A DNA stretch of 64,000 nt from BOG-931 sp963761525 (GCA_963761525.1 CAVXHG010000008.1:310001-374000), one strand, 5' to 3'; positions 53,093 through 61,549 are shown, counted from the first letter of the stretch. The notes: generated from the sequence alone by a model not told the origin. Translations and numbers: made by a program.

Positions 53093-54070
53093 ATGAGGCA
53101 AGTTTCACTATCGATTGCGGCGGTAGCCGCTGTGGTCCTGGCAGTAAGCTCAGGGCCGTCTCTGGCGGCAAAGAAGAAGAAAGCGGCTGCCTCTAACGCA
53201 GTCGCTCTCGTCGTGGGCAATCCGGCAACCGACCGCAAGGCGGTTGACTCGTATTCGAACTTCACCGTGATCGATACCAATCATCCGGTGAGCGCGAATG
53301 GATTTGTCAGCATCTTCCAGTATTACGCCGAGAGCAAAAAACCATTTGAATTTGTCCTGGTCGACAAAAACAATACGGTGGAGTGGGTCAGCCCAACCAT
53401 CACTCCCGCAGCTACGGGTGCGCAGACCTATACAACCGCATCCCCCGTACCGGTTGAGGCGGGCTGGAATCTGGGCGTGCATTCCGATTCGGCGGGCGTG
53501 ATCCCGTACGACACAACGGGCGCGGCTATCGTGTCCACGGCAAACAACGCCGGCAAGCCGACTGTCAGCTCGAAGCTGACTCCGTACAATATACCGAGCA
53601 AAACTAACAATCGTACTTACTCGATTAATGCCTCCGCGGCTGCGGCAGCCGAGGCGGAAAAGGAAAAAGCCGCGAAGGAAAAATCTGCAAAAAGCGGCGG
53701 CGAGAAAGAAAAAGGTGGCAGCGCTAAGGACAAGAGTGGCAGCAAGGGCGGGAGCAACAGTAAGGCGACCGCGACCAGCAGTGCTGCTGCGGCGGCAGCA
53801 GCATCGGCTGCAGCCGCTGCTGCTGCCAGTTCCAGTAGTAGTTCAAGCAGCAGCTCCAGCAACAATTCGAGCAGTTCAAGTAGCAGCAGCAATAATTCGA
53901 GCAGTAGTTCGAGCTCGAACGGGAGCAGCAGTTCCAGCAGTGGTGGCAGCTCCAGCAGTGGCGGCAGTTCAAGCGGCAGCTCCGGCGGAAGCAGTAGTGG
54001 CAGCGGCGGCAGCAGTGGCGGAAGCAGCAGCGGAAGCGGCGGCAGCGGCAGTGGAAGTAGCAGCGACTAA
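53093..54070 (+). CDS. Secreted protein with serine/glycine-rich low-complexity tail
   Basis: The protein is 325 residues from ATG 53093. A signal peptide (VSLSIAAVAAVVLAVSSGPSLAA) is followed by a folded-looking beta-rich domain (about 30-175: VALVVGNPATDRKAVDSYSNF, PFEFVLVDKNNTVEWVSPT, PVEAGWNLGVHSDSAG). A Lys/Glu-rich linker (about 185-220), an Ala-rich bridge and a tail of about 90 residues of almost pure Ser, Gly and Asn complete it. The tail may span peptidoglycan or form a matrix. No family is recognised. A Spy-like gene follows 36 bp downstream. Confidence 0.75.
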   Translation: MRQVSLSIAAVAAVVLAVSSGPSLAAKKKKAAASNAVALVVGNPATDRKAVDSYSNFTVIDTNHPVSANGFVSIFQYYAESKKPFEFVLVDKNNTVEWVSPTITPAATGAQTYTTASPVPVEAGWNLGVHSDSAGVIPYDTTGAAIVSTANNAGKPTVSSKLTPYNIPSKTNNRTYSINASAAAAAEAEKEKAAKEKSAKSGGEKEKGGSAKDKSGSKGGSNSKATATSSAAAAAAASAAAAAAASSSSSSSSSSSNNSSSSSSSSNNSSSSSSSNGSSSSSSGGSSSSGGSSSGSSGGSSSGSGGSSGGSSSGSGGSGSGSSSD

Positions 54071-54106
54071 TTCACCAGCTAAACTCAATGATCTTTGGAG
54101 GATGAC

Positions 54107-54673
54107 ATGTGGAAACCCGTAATCGCTGCGACAGCAGCTCTCGCCCTGGTCGGCTCGACTTTGGTTTACGCACAGCAGCAGCAAGGCCGCGGCCATCGGC
54201 ATTTCAACCCTGACCGCTTTGCCAGGGTCGCCAATTCACGTATCGCGGCGATCAAGGCGGGCCTCGAACTGACCCCGGATCAGTTGGCGAAGTGGGGTCC
54301 GTATCAGCAGTCGCTGGAGGATTTGATCCAGTACCGGGTGCAACGCATGCAGGCGCGTCAGGCAGGCCAAGCCGGGCAAACTGACCAGGCCGGACAAACC
54401 GGCCAAGCGGCACCAACCGGGCAAGCGAGCAATCCGCCGGCCCATCGCGGCGGTGGCGATCCGTTCGCGCGGTTGTCGCGGCGGGCGGATGCCATGACGG
54501 CGTCAAGTCCGGTGCTCAAGAAAGTGGCCGACGCAGGCGAGCCGCTTTATCAGAGCCTGACCGACGCGCAGAAGGCCCGCTTCAGGGTGATGACACGGCT
54601 GTTGTTGCCACAGCTCCATCTGATGGGGCGGCGTGGCGGACAAGGCGGCCGTGGACAAAATCGTCACGGATAA
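54107..54673 (+). CDS. Spy/CpxP-like periplasmic (LTxxQ) protein
   Basis: The protein is 188 residues from ATG 54107. It has a signal peptide (TAALALVGSTLVYAQ), an LTxxQ-type helix (RIAAIKAGLELTPDQLAKWGPYQQSLEDL), a short Gln/Gly/Ala repeat region (QAGQTDQAGQTGQ, about residues 88-105) and a second helix with LYQSLTDAQKARFRVMTRLL. The family binds unfolded proteins or metals in the periplasm. A terminator stem-loop follows. Confidence 0.78.
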   Translation: MWKPVIAATAALALVGSTLVYAQQQQGRGHRHFNPDRFARVANSRIAAIKAGLELTPDQLAKWGPYQQSLEDLIQYRVQRMQARQAGQAGQTDQAGQTGQAAPTGQASNPPAHRGGGDPFARLSRRADAMTASSPVLKKVADAGEPLYQSLTDAQKARFRVMTRLLLPQLHLMGRRGGQGGRGQNRHG

Positions 54674-54706
54674 CGCGGACGCTGTTTGGGGCGTTGCTGA
54701 ATAAGA

Positions 54707-54733
54707 CGGCGGCTTGTATTGCCGCCGCTTTTT
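54707..54733 (+). terminator. Rho-independent terminator before the PQQ dehydrogenase gene
   Basis: Arms CGGCGGC and GCCGCCG close a seven-base loop, followed by CTTTTTC. It lies only 26 bp upstream of the PQQ dehydrogenase ATG, so readthrough or a promoter overlapping it must drive that gene. Confidence 0.75.
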
Positions 54734-54758
54734 CACTTTGGCTTGCGTGAGGAATTTG

Positions 54759-56936
54759 ATGCGCCAGATTTGGCGTCATGTCGCCGCTTTTGCGTTCGTC
54801 ATGATGCCGGCCGTTGCGTTGGCCCAGGTTGCGTTAGCCCAGGCTGACTTGCGCAATCCGCCGGGCCAGGAATGGCCGACGATTGGCGGCGATTGGCACA
54901 ACACCCGGTTTTCGACGCTCAAGCAGATCACCACCGCCAATGTGAAGAATCTCAAGGCGGCGTGGGTGGTGCATCTCGGCTCCGGTCTTGGCCGCAAATA
55001 TTCCCTGGAAGGAACGCCGATCGTCCAGAACGGGGTGATGTATTTCGCCACCGGCAACGACGATGTGTTCGCGCTCGATGCCAAAACCGGCGAGCGCCTG
55101 TGGGAGCACTATTCAGGGATCGATCAGGACATCAGCACGGTGTGCTGCGGCTGGGACAATCGCGGCGTTGCCGTCGGCGAGGGCAAGGTTTTTGTCGGCC
55201 AGCTCGACGGCACGCTGGTCGCGCTCGACGCTGTGACCGGCAAGCTATTGTGGCAGACCGTCGTTGGCCGTTGGCAGGAAGGTTACACCATCACCTCGGC
55301 GCCGCTTTACTATAAAGGCGCTGTCTACACTGGAATTTCCGGCGGCGATCGCGGCGCGCGCGGCAAGCTCACGGCGCTCGACGCCAAAACCGGCAAGGAG
55401 CTCTGGCATTTCTGGACGGTGCCGGAGCCTGGCGACATCGGCTCCGACACCTGGCCTGCGCCGGATGATCCGAGTCCGATCCGTGCCAATGCTTACAAGA
55501 AAGGCGGCGCCAACATCTGGCAGACGCCGGCCGTCGATCCCGATCTCGGCCTGATCTATTTCTCCACCGGACAGCCGGGCCCGGAAGGCCTCGGCATCGG
55601 CGCCAACCGTCCTGGCGACAATCTGTTCAGTTCGTCGATCGTCGCGTTGCATCTCGACGGAACCTATGCGTGGCACTTCCAGCAGGTGCACCACGATCTC
55701 TGGGATTTCGACTGTCCGAGCCCGGTGGTTTTGTTTGATCAGAAGTACGGCGGGAAGCTCCGCAAGGGCATCGCCGAAGTCTGCAAGACCGGCTGGATTT
55801 ACATGCTTGATCGCACCAACGGCCAGCCGCTGATCGGCATCAATGAAACTCCGGTCGAACAGGATTATCGCGCCATTACCTCGATCTCGCAGCCGATACC
55901 GGTTGGCGACGCGGTAATGCCGCAATGCCCCGAGCCGCTGGGTTCGTGGCCGACCAAGTGTATCTTCGGCGCAGTGTGGGATGTGCCAACGCTGATGATG
56001 CCGGGCGGCAACGGCGGTCCGAATTGGTCGCCGATGTCCTACGATCCGCAAACCGGTTACTTCTACGTGACGGCCGCAATCCGCCCGGCGTCCCGCATCG
56101 GCGCCGGCAGCGGCAAGAATTCGCCGCCGCCGATCGGAGCCAAATATTCCGGCACGCTGACCGCGATGGACTCGCGTACCAATCGCATCGTGTGGCAGCA
56201 CCAGATGCCGTATTCGATCGGGCAGGGCAGCGGTTCGCTGTCCACGGCGGGCGGTCTTTTGTTTCACGGCGAGCCGGACGGAAACATCCAGGCTTACGAT
56301 GCCAAAACCGGCGATTTGCTGTGGCATTGGCAAACCGGTGCAGGCGCTGATGCTCCGGCAATCACTTATGAGATCGGCGGCGAACAGTACGTCGTGATCG
56401 CCGCGGGCGGGCAGGCCATCCAGACCCAGTCCTCCAATGGTGACATGATCTGGGCGTTCAAACTGAATGGCGATCCAAAGATCGCACAACAGCCCGCACC
56501 GCCGCCGCCACCGACTGAACTGGGTTTCGAAGCAAACACCCGGCTCCGTGCGATGCGCGTTCGCGAGACGGATTCGATCAAGATGATCGATTACGAATAC
56601 GAACCGACCCGTATTCAGGTAACTGCGGGGACCAAGGTCACTTTCACCAATGCCGGGCAGCAGCCTCACAATGCGGCGGGTGCGGATGCCGGTGGCTGGG
56701 ATATTGGCTTGCTCAATAATGGCGAGAGCGCCAGCGTAACGTTCAATAAGCCTGGGAATTATGTTTTCAGCTGTACGCCGCATCCGTTCATGATTGGCGA
56801 AGTCGTCGTTACTGGCCCCGAAATTTCCGGCGCACCCGCAGTGGTGGTCGAGGGCAGTGGCGTCAAAGCCGATGGCCCGATGAATATGACGGGGCATAGT
56901 TCGCCGCCCGACGCCTCCGGCCAGCAACTACATTGA
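54759..56936 (+). CDS. PQQ-dependent alcohol-type dehydrogenase fused to a cupredoxin
   Basis: The protein is 725 residues from ATG 54759, which follows a GAGGA site and starts a signal peptide (HVAAFAFVMMPAVALAQ). Residues about 30-590 form a PQQ dehydrogenase propeller with the vicinal disulfide CC at 129-130, the tryptophan-docking repeats (TGxLLW-type, e.g. KTGERLWEHY) and WDFD with Asp 316 and Asp 318. The second Asp matches the extra ligand of lanthanide enzymes. After a PAPPPPPTE linker, about 610-700 is a type-1 copper domain with His 637, Cys 672, His 675 and Met 678. Expected role: periplasmic alcohol/aldehyde oxidation with electron exit through copper. Confidence 0.88.
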   Translation: MRQIWRHVAAFAFVMMPAVALAQVALAQADLRNPPGQEWPTIGGDWHNTRFSTLKQITTANVKNLKAAWVVHLGSGLGRKYSLEGTPIVQNGVMYFATGNDDVFALDAKTGERLWEHYSGIDQDISTVCCGWDNRGVAVGEGKVFVGQLDGTLVALDAVTGKLLWQTVVGRWQEGYTITSAPLYYKGAVYTGISGGDRGARGKLTALDAKTGKELWHFWTVPEPGDIGSDTWPAPDDPSPIRANAYKKGGANIWQTPAVDPDLGLIYFSTGQPGPEGLGIGANRPGDNLFSSSIVALHLDGTYAWHFQQVHHDLWDFDCPSPVVLFDQKYGGKLRKGIAEVCKTGWIYMLDRTNGQPLIGINETPVEQDYRAITSISQPIPVGDAVMPQCPEPLGSWPTKCIFGAVWDVPTLMMPGGNGGPNWSPMSYDPQTGYFYVTAAIRPASRIGAGSGKNSPPPIGAKYSGTLTAMDSRTNRIVWQHQMPYSIGQGSGSLSTAGGLLFHGEPDGNIQAYDAKTGDLLWHWQTGAGADAPAITYEIGGEQYVVIAAGGQAIQTQSSNGDMIWAFKLNGDPKIAQQPAPPPPPTELGFEANTRLRAMRVRETDSIKMIDYEYEPTRIQVTAGTKVTFTNAGQQPHNAAGADAGGWDIGLLNNGESASVTFNKPGNYVFSCTPHPFMIGEVVVTGPEISGAPAVVVEGSGVKADGPMNMTGHSSPPDASGQQLH

Positions 56937-57093
56937 GCGTATGGAGGGTGGCTTGAGCGGATCGAGCGGTTTCGGCAAGTCCAATAATTCGATGGGGAGC
57001 TGTTCGGGCAGGAGACGACTTTGCCAGCGTCATAATGGCCCGCGTGAAAAACGCGTACGATCTGCTAAAGTCGGGCGGGGCGTCAGGTGTCTC

Positions 57094-57843
57094 ATGATCG
57101 TACGTTCCGTTGTCGTCGTTGCCGCCCTCTGCTGCACATTGGCTGCGGTCGTGAACCCGGCGTCGGCGCAGCAGCAACCGGCCTGCCAGTATTATCAAGT
57201 GGCCGCGTCAAGCCTGAATGTATTCGCCAAGCCGAATGGCGACGCGAGTTTTGTCGGCACGCTCGCCAAGAACGATTTCGTCTGCGTCATCGGCGAGCAG
57301 GATGTGACAGGGGACCGGACCTGGAGTCATGTCGCCGCGAAGATCGTCGCTCCCAATAAGCGAACTGCGATGGACGGCTGGGCGATCAAGAGCGCACTGC
57401 AGCCCGCGAGCGCAAGCGATGTCGCGGTACTGAGTGCTCCGCCGCCCGTTGCCGCCCAAAGTCCGCCGCCTGCCGCGACGCTGGCTCCGAAGACTCCTGC
57501 CGCGCCTGCGCCGACATCCCCGTCATCGGCTCCTGCCGCTGCCCCATCCGGTCAGGATGCCGTGACCTTCAATGGGATCATCACGGAAGGCCCGACGCCG
57601 ATAAATGGTTCCTCGCTCGCACAATTGATCAAAAGCGTACCGGATTTTCCGCCGATCGAGGGGCTGCCGGAGGATGTCTGGAAAAAGACCTGCAACAATT
57701 GCCATCAATGGAATCAGCAATCGCTGTGCGTGCAAGCCAAGCTCTACGTCAACGATCCGAAGATGATGTTGCGCATCCAGCATCCCTTTGGCGGCCCGGA
57801 AAAGGTCGCGATGATGAAGTGGGCCCAAGGCGGTTGCAAGTAA
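57094..57843 (+). CDS. Secreted SH3-like protein with C-terminal CxxCH
   Basis: The protein is 249 residues from ATG 57094. It has a signal peptide (SVVVVAALCCTLAAVVNPASAQ), a bacterial SH3-like domain (about 28-110: YYQVAASSLNVFAKPNGDASFVGTLAKNDFVCVIG), a Pro/Ala-rich linker (about 120-155) and a C-terminal region with a heme-binding motif CNNCH at residues 200-204 followed by the helical tail VQAKLYVNDPKMMLRIQHPF. It may be a one-heme c-type cytochrome fixed to the cell wall by the SH3 domain. A promoter within the 157-bp gap is possible. Confidence 0.7.
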   Translation: MIVRSVVVVAALCCTLAAVVNPASAQQQPACQYYQVAASSLNVFAKPNGDASFVGTLAKNDFVCVIGEQDVTGDRTWSHVAAKIVAPNKRTAMDGWAIKSALQPASASDVAVLSAPPPVAAQSPPPAATLAPKTPAAPAPTSPSSAPAAAPSGQDAVTFNGIITEGPTPINGSSLAQLIKSVPDFPPIEGLPEDVWKKTCNNCHQWNQQSLCVQAKLYVNDPKMMLRIQHPFGGPEKVAMMKWAQGGCK

Positions 57844-57897
57844 CAAGGTGGCTGCAAATAAGCCGGCTACAGAGTGAAGAAACAATAGGAGTTGACC

Positions 57898-58935
57898 ATG
57901 CGTCGCGCGACGAGCGGTCTTTGCCTGATCTTTGCGCTATTGTTTGGTGCGCTCGGCAGCGCGCATGCCCAGCAGCAATGGGTGCTCAATGGCAGCGCGT
58001 CGCATTTCTATATGCAGACGTCGAAGGCAAATTCGATCACGGAAATCCAGCAGTTCACCGGTTTGACTGGAACTGTCGACGGCAAGGGCAATGCCGACGT
58101 TAAAATCGACCTGACGTCAATTGCATCGGGCATCGACGTGCGCGATGTGAGGATGCGCTTCCTGCTGTTCGAAACCTACAAGTTTCCAAACGCGGAAGTG
58201 ACCGCGAAGATCGATCTGACGAAGCTGCAAAATCTGACGTCGGAGATCCGCGACAGCTATCCGTTGCATCTCACCGTGGCGATGCACGGGCTGACCAAAG
58301 ACTTCGATGCCGCCGTTTACGTTACGCGGCTGAGCGACAAATCGGTGTCGGTCGCGACCGCAAAACCGATCGTGGTGAAGACCGATGATTTTGGCCTCAC
58401 AGCAGGGCTGGCCAAGCTCATGGATGCGATCAACGGCACGCCAATCGTGAGCGCGGCAAGCTTCACCTTTGACCTGGTCTTCGAGACTGGCGACCGGATA
58501 CCGGTGGTTGAGCAGGCGCAGCAGCAGGCCGCCGCGCAAAAGGCTCAAGAGGAGTCGCGACAAATCACGACGCAGGAATGCGAGACCCGCTTCAACGTGA
58601 TCTCGACCACCGGCGCGATCTATTTCAAGACCGGGAGCTCTGAGCTCGATGCGGCAAGCGACCCGTTGCTCAACAGCGTCGCCGACATTGCCAATCGCTG
58701 CCCCTCGGTGAAAGTCGAGGTCAGCGGGCACACCGACAGTACCGGAGGTACCGCGGCCAATCAGACGCTGTCGCAAGCGCGGGCCAAGACCGTGGTGGAC
58801 TATCTCATCGCGCACGGCGTGGCGCAGTCGCGCATTACGTCCGCCGGCTATGGTGGCACCAAGCCGGTCGCCTCGAACGCGACCGAAGAGGGCCGCGCCA
58901 AGAATCGGCGCATCGAATTCCGCGTCGTGATGTAA
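57898..58935 (+). CDS. YceI-OmpA fusion protein
   Basis: The protein is 345 residues from ATG 57898 (AGGAG site at 57887-57891). A signal peptide (LCLIFALLFGALGSAHAQ) leads into a YceI-like lipocalin domain (about 27-190: WVLNGSASHFYMQTSKANSITEIQQFTGLTG, VRMRFLLFETYKFPNAEVTAKID, HLTVAMHGLTKDF). A Gln-rich linker follows, then an OmpA-like peptidoglycan-binding domain (about 235-345: GAIYFKTGSSELDAAS, VSGHTDSTGG, GYGGTKPVASN, RAKNRRIEFRV). YceI proteins bind isoprenoid chains such as quinones; the OmpA part would anchor it to the wall. Confidence 0.87.
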   Translation: MRRATSGLCLIFALLFGALGSAHAQQQWVLNGSASHFYMQTSKANSITEIQQFTGLTGTVDGKGNADVKIDLTSIASGIDVRDVRMRFLLFETYKFPNAEVTAKIDLTKLQNLTSEIRDSYPLHLTVAMHGLTKDFDAAVYVTRLSDKSVSVATAKPIVVKTDDFGLTAGLAKLMDAINGTPIVSAASFTFDLVFETGDRIPVVEQAQQQAAAQKAQEESRQITTQECETRFNVISTTGAIYFKTGSSELDAASDPLLNSVADIANRCPSVKVEVSGHTDSTGGTAANQTLSQARAKTVVDYLIAHGVAQSRITSAGYGGTKPVASNATEEGRAKNRRIEFRVVM

Positions 58936-58937
58936 CG

Positions 58938-58963
58938 GACCGGCGATAATCGCATCGCGCCGG
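58938..58963 (+). terminator. Terminator after the YceI-OmpA gene
   Basis: Arms ACCGGCG and CGCCGGT flank a 12-base centre; a T-tract is not obvious. It begins two bases after the stop. Confidence 0.45.
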
Positions 58964-59100
58964 TTCCGGCAAAAATCCGCGCAAGGATGCATTGCAGGCA
59001 TGCGGTGCGTCCGCAGATTGAAATCCTGAAAAGAACGATAAGTTCACCCTGATCAAGTACACGGCAAATTAGCTTGATGCGTCAAACAGGGAGGAACGAC

Positions 59101-59817
59101 ATGAATGCGAAAAAGCTCGCGGCTGAAGCGATCGGAACGTTCTGGCTGACGTTTGGTGGTTGTGGCAGCGCCGTAATTGCCGCCGGCTTCCCTCATGTCG
59201 GCATCGGTTTGCTCGGTGTCGCGCTGGCGTTCGGGCTTACCGTGGTGACGATGGCCTACGCGATCGGTCACGTTTCCGGTTGTCATCTCAATCCTGCGGT
59301 GACGGTCGGCTTGATGTGCGGCGGCCGGTTTCCACCGGCCGATGTACTGCCGTACATCGTCGCGCAAGTCATCGGAGCGATCGCTGGCTCGGCGGTCCTC
59401 TATGCCATCGTCAGTGGTTCGCCGGACTTCAGTCTCGCCGGCGGATTTGCAGCCAATGGTTATGGCGATCATTCGCCAGGAAAATATGATCTGACTTCCT
59501 GCCTGATTTCCGAAGTGGTTCTGACCATGGCGTTTCTATTCGTCATCATGGGCGCTACTCACGGCAAGGCGCCGGCAGGCTTTGCTCCGCTTGCGATCGG
59601 TCTCGCACTGACGCTCATTCATCTGATCAGCATTCCGGTGACGAACACGTCGGTCAATCCGGCGCGTAGCACGGGCCCGGCGCTTTTCGTTGGCGGCTGG
59701 GCGTTGTCGCAGCTTTGGCTGTTCTGGGTTGCGCCGCTCGTCGGCGGCGCGGCCGGCGGGCTGCTCTATCGGTGGCTTAGTCCGGCCGAGCCAAGCGGCG
59801 AAGTGACCGGCCGATAA
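59101..59817 (+). CDS. aqpZ: Aquaporin Z
   Basis: The protein is 238 residues from ATG 59101 (an AGGGAGGA site at 59088-59095). It has six helices and both NPA boxes, HLNPAVTVG and SVNPARSTG, the second with the selectivity-filter Arg. The start KKLAAEAIGTFWLTFGGCGSAV is typical of AqpZ. Length is normal. It forms an inner-membrane water channel. It is followed by a terminator shared with ilvE. Confidence 0.93.
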   Translation: MNAKKLAAEAIGTFWLTFGGCGSAVIAAGFPHVGIGLLGVALAFGLTVVTMAYAIGHVSGCHLNPAVTVGLMCGGRFPPADVLPYIVAQVIGAIAGSAVLYAIVSGSPDFSLAGGFAANGYGDHSPGKYDLTSCLISEVVLTMAFLFVIMGATHGKAPAGFAPLAIGLALTLIHLISIPVTNTSVNPARSTGPALFVGGWALSQLWLFWVAPLVGGAAGGLLYRWLSPAEPSGEVTGR

Positions 59818-59823
59818 GAAAAA

Positions 59824-59852
59824 AGGGCCGCGACAAAATCTGTCGCGGCCCT
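59824..59852. terminator. Bidirectional terminator between aqpZ and ilvE
   Basis: Arms AGGGCCGCGACA and TGTCGCGGCCCT close a five-base loop, with A-run on the left and TCCTTATT on the right, serving convergent genes. Confidence 0.85.
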
Positions 59853-59875
59853 TCCTTATTCCAAAGAGTAAATCC

Positions 59876-60766
59876 TCACGCCGCGGCAGCTTTGCCCTTG
59901 GGCTGCACGGTGTCGGTGTAGTCGCGCATCAATTGTGCGGTGATGCGGCTTGGGGTGAAGGTCCAGTTGGCGATTTCCGAAACCGCGGTGACCTCGGCGG
60001 CGGTGCCGGTGATGAAGCACTCGGAGAAGCTTGAAAGCTCTTCCGGCATGATACGGCGTTCGATCACTTCGATGCCGGCCTGCTTGGCCAGGTTCATCGC
60101 GGTCGCCCGCGTGATACCGGCGAGGAAGCAATCGGCGGTCGGCGTGTGGATCTTGCCGTCCTGGACGAAAAAGATGTTGGCGCCGGTGCATTCAGCAACA
60201 CGGCCTTGCCAATCGAGCATCATCGCGTCGGCATAGCCGCGCTTCTCGGCGCGGTGCTTGGAGATGGTGCAGATCATGTAGAGGCCGGCCGCTTTGGCGA
60301 GACAGGGCGCGGTCTTCGGATCGGGCCGGCGGTATTCGGCAAGATCCAGCCGGATGCCTTTCAGGCGCTGCGCCGGATCGAAATAACTCGGCCATTCCCA
60401 AGTCGCGATCGCAAGATGGATTTTGTTGTTCTGCGCCGAAACGCCGAGCTGTTCGGAGCCGCGCCATGCGACTGGGCGGACATAAGCTTCCTTCTGATTG
60501 TTCTTTTCCAGAACAAGCTGCTTTGCGGCATCGATCTCGGCGACGGAGTAGGGGATCTCAAAGTCGAGGATCTGCGCCGACCGCTTCAGGCGCTCGGAGT
60601 GCTTGGTGCCTTCGAAGATCACGCCGCCATAGGCGCGTTCGCCCTCGAACACGCAGCTTGCATAGTGCAGGCCGTGGGTCAGTACGCTGATCTTTGACTC
60701 AGCAGTAGGGATGAGTTTTCCGTCGAACCAGATCAGGTCCGATCTTTCGTCGAAGGGCACTGCCAT
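59876..60766 (-). CDS. ilvE: Branched-chain amino acid aminotransferase
   Basis: The protein is 296 residues from ATG 60766. It is a fold-type IV PLP enzyme: FDGKLIPTAESKISVLTHGLHYASCVFEGERAY at the start, CLAKAAGLYMICTISKHRAEKRGYADAMMLD with the PLP-binding Lys in LAKAAG, and VAECTGANIFFV near the cofactor. It interconverts leucine, isoleucine and valine with their keto acids. Alternative upstream starts at 60868 add a non-conserved basic stretch and are less likely. Confidence 0.92.
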   Translation of the reverse strand: MAVPFDERSDLIWFDGKLIPTAESKISVLTHGLHYASCVFEGERAYGGVIFEGTKHSERLKRSAQILDFEIPYSVAEIDAAKQLVLEKNNQKEAYVRPVAWRGSEQLGVSAQNNKIHLAIATWEWPSYFDPAQRLKGIRLDLAEYRRPDPKTAPCLAKAAGLYMICTISKHRAEKRGYADAMMLDWQGRVAECTGANIFFVQDGKIHTPTADCFLAGITRATAMNLAKQAGIEVIERRIMPEELSSFSECFITGTAAEVTAVSEIANWTFTPSRITAQLMRDYTDTVQPKGKAAAA

Positions 60767-60972
60767 TGCATTGCCTCCCTTGCATTTGTTCTCATCCCGA
60801 CCGCGAACACTATAGCCTGGCGAACGCCTTCGGCTTTTGCGTCGGAGCGGGACTCCAAGTATGGTCACAACGCTCTAAGAAAGCGCCCTTTCCGACCCCG
60901 TATAACAAAAAGTCAGGCAGGCGCAGTCGCGATGCGACCCTGCTCCATGGCTTAACAAGTCCGGCAAAATAT

Positions 60973-60987
60973 GTCAATATTACTGAC
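60973..60987. promoter_or_regulatory. Possible autoregulatory operator before the MarR gene
   Basis: GTCA and TGAC flank seven bases just 4 bases upstream of the ATG at 60992, within an A/T-rich stretch. It is a candidate repressor site; arms are short. Confidence 0.3.
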
Positions 60988-60991
60988 CTAA

Positions 60992-61549
60992 ATGGCCGAT
61001 GTCATTATCACCTCTGCCGAGCGTCCCGCCGGTGCTGCCGAACCGATCAAAAAATCGGACGGCGGCCAGGAGCCCTATTGGGATCTGATCGAGCTTCTGT
61101 TCTTTGCTTATCGCGATTTCGTCGGCGATCCGGATGAAGTACTGGCGAAGCTTGGTTTCGGCCGCGCGCATCATCGCGTGCTGCACTTCGTCAATCGCAA
61201 TCCCGGCATCAAGGTCGCCGACCTCCTCGATATCCTGAAAATTACCAAACAGTCGCTCGGCCGCGTCCTCAAACAGCTCATCGACGAAGGCTATGTCGCG
61301 CAGCGCGCTGGCCCTCACGATCGCCGCCAGCGGCTTTTGTATGCGAGTGAGGCGGGCGAGGCGCTGGCGTTGCAGCTCGCCGGCCTGCAAACCGAGCGCA
61401 TCTCGCGGGTGCTTGGCAAACTTGGCCCAGGCGCTCGCGATGCGGCGCGCCGTTTTCTTGCCGGCATGACCGACGATCCCGATCATGTGCTGCGCCAGAT
61501 CCATAGCGCCGATCATTCCCCGCCGGGCGGCCGTGAGAACGGCTCATGA
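60992..61549 (+). CDS. MarR-family transcriptional regulator
   Basis: The 185-residue protein has a MarR winged helix: GFGRAHHRVLHFVNRNPGIKVADLLDILKITKQSLGRVLKQLIDEGYVAQRAGPHDRRQRLLYASEAGE, with the DxR wing. The N-terminal ~30 residues are variable. Its stop overlaps the ATG of the response regulator (ATGA), so the three genes to 63754 form one operon. The ligand is unknown. Confidence 0.88.
   Translation: MADVIITSAERPAGAAEPIKKSDGGQEPYWDLIELLFFAYRDFVGDPDEVLAKLGFGRAHHRVLHFVNRNPGIKVADLLDILKITKQSLGRVLKQLIDEGYVAQRAGPHDRRQRLLYASEAGEALALQLAGLQTERISRVLGKLGPGARDAARRFLAGMTDDPDHVLRQIHSADHSPPGGRENGS

Noticed and set aside
55245..56927. Long minus-strand open frame opposite the PQQ dehydrogenase gene
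   Set aside because: It is a mirror of high-GC coding sequence with no recognisable protein motifs; the plus-strand gene has diagnostic residues throughout.
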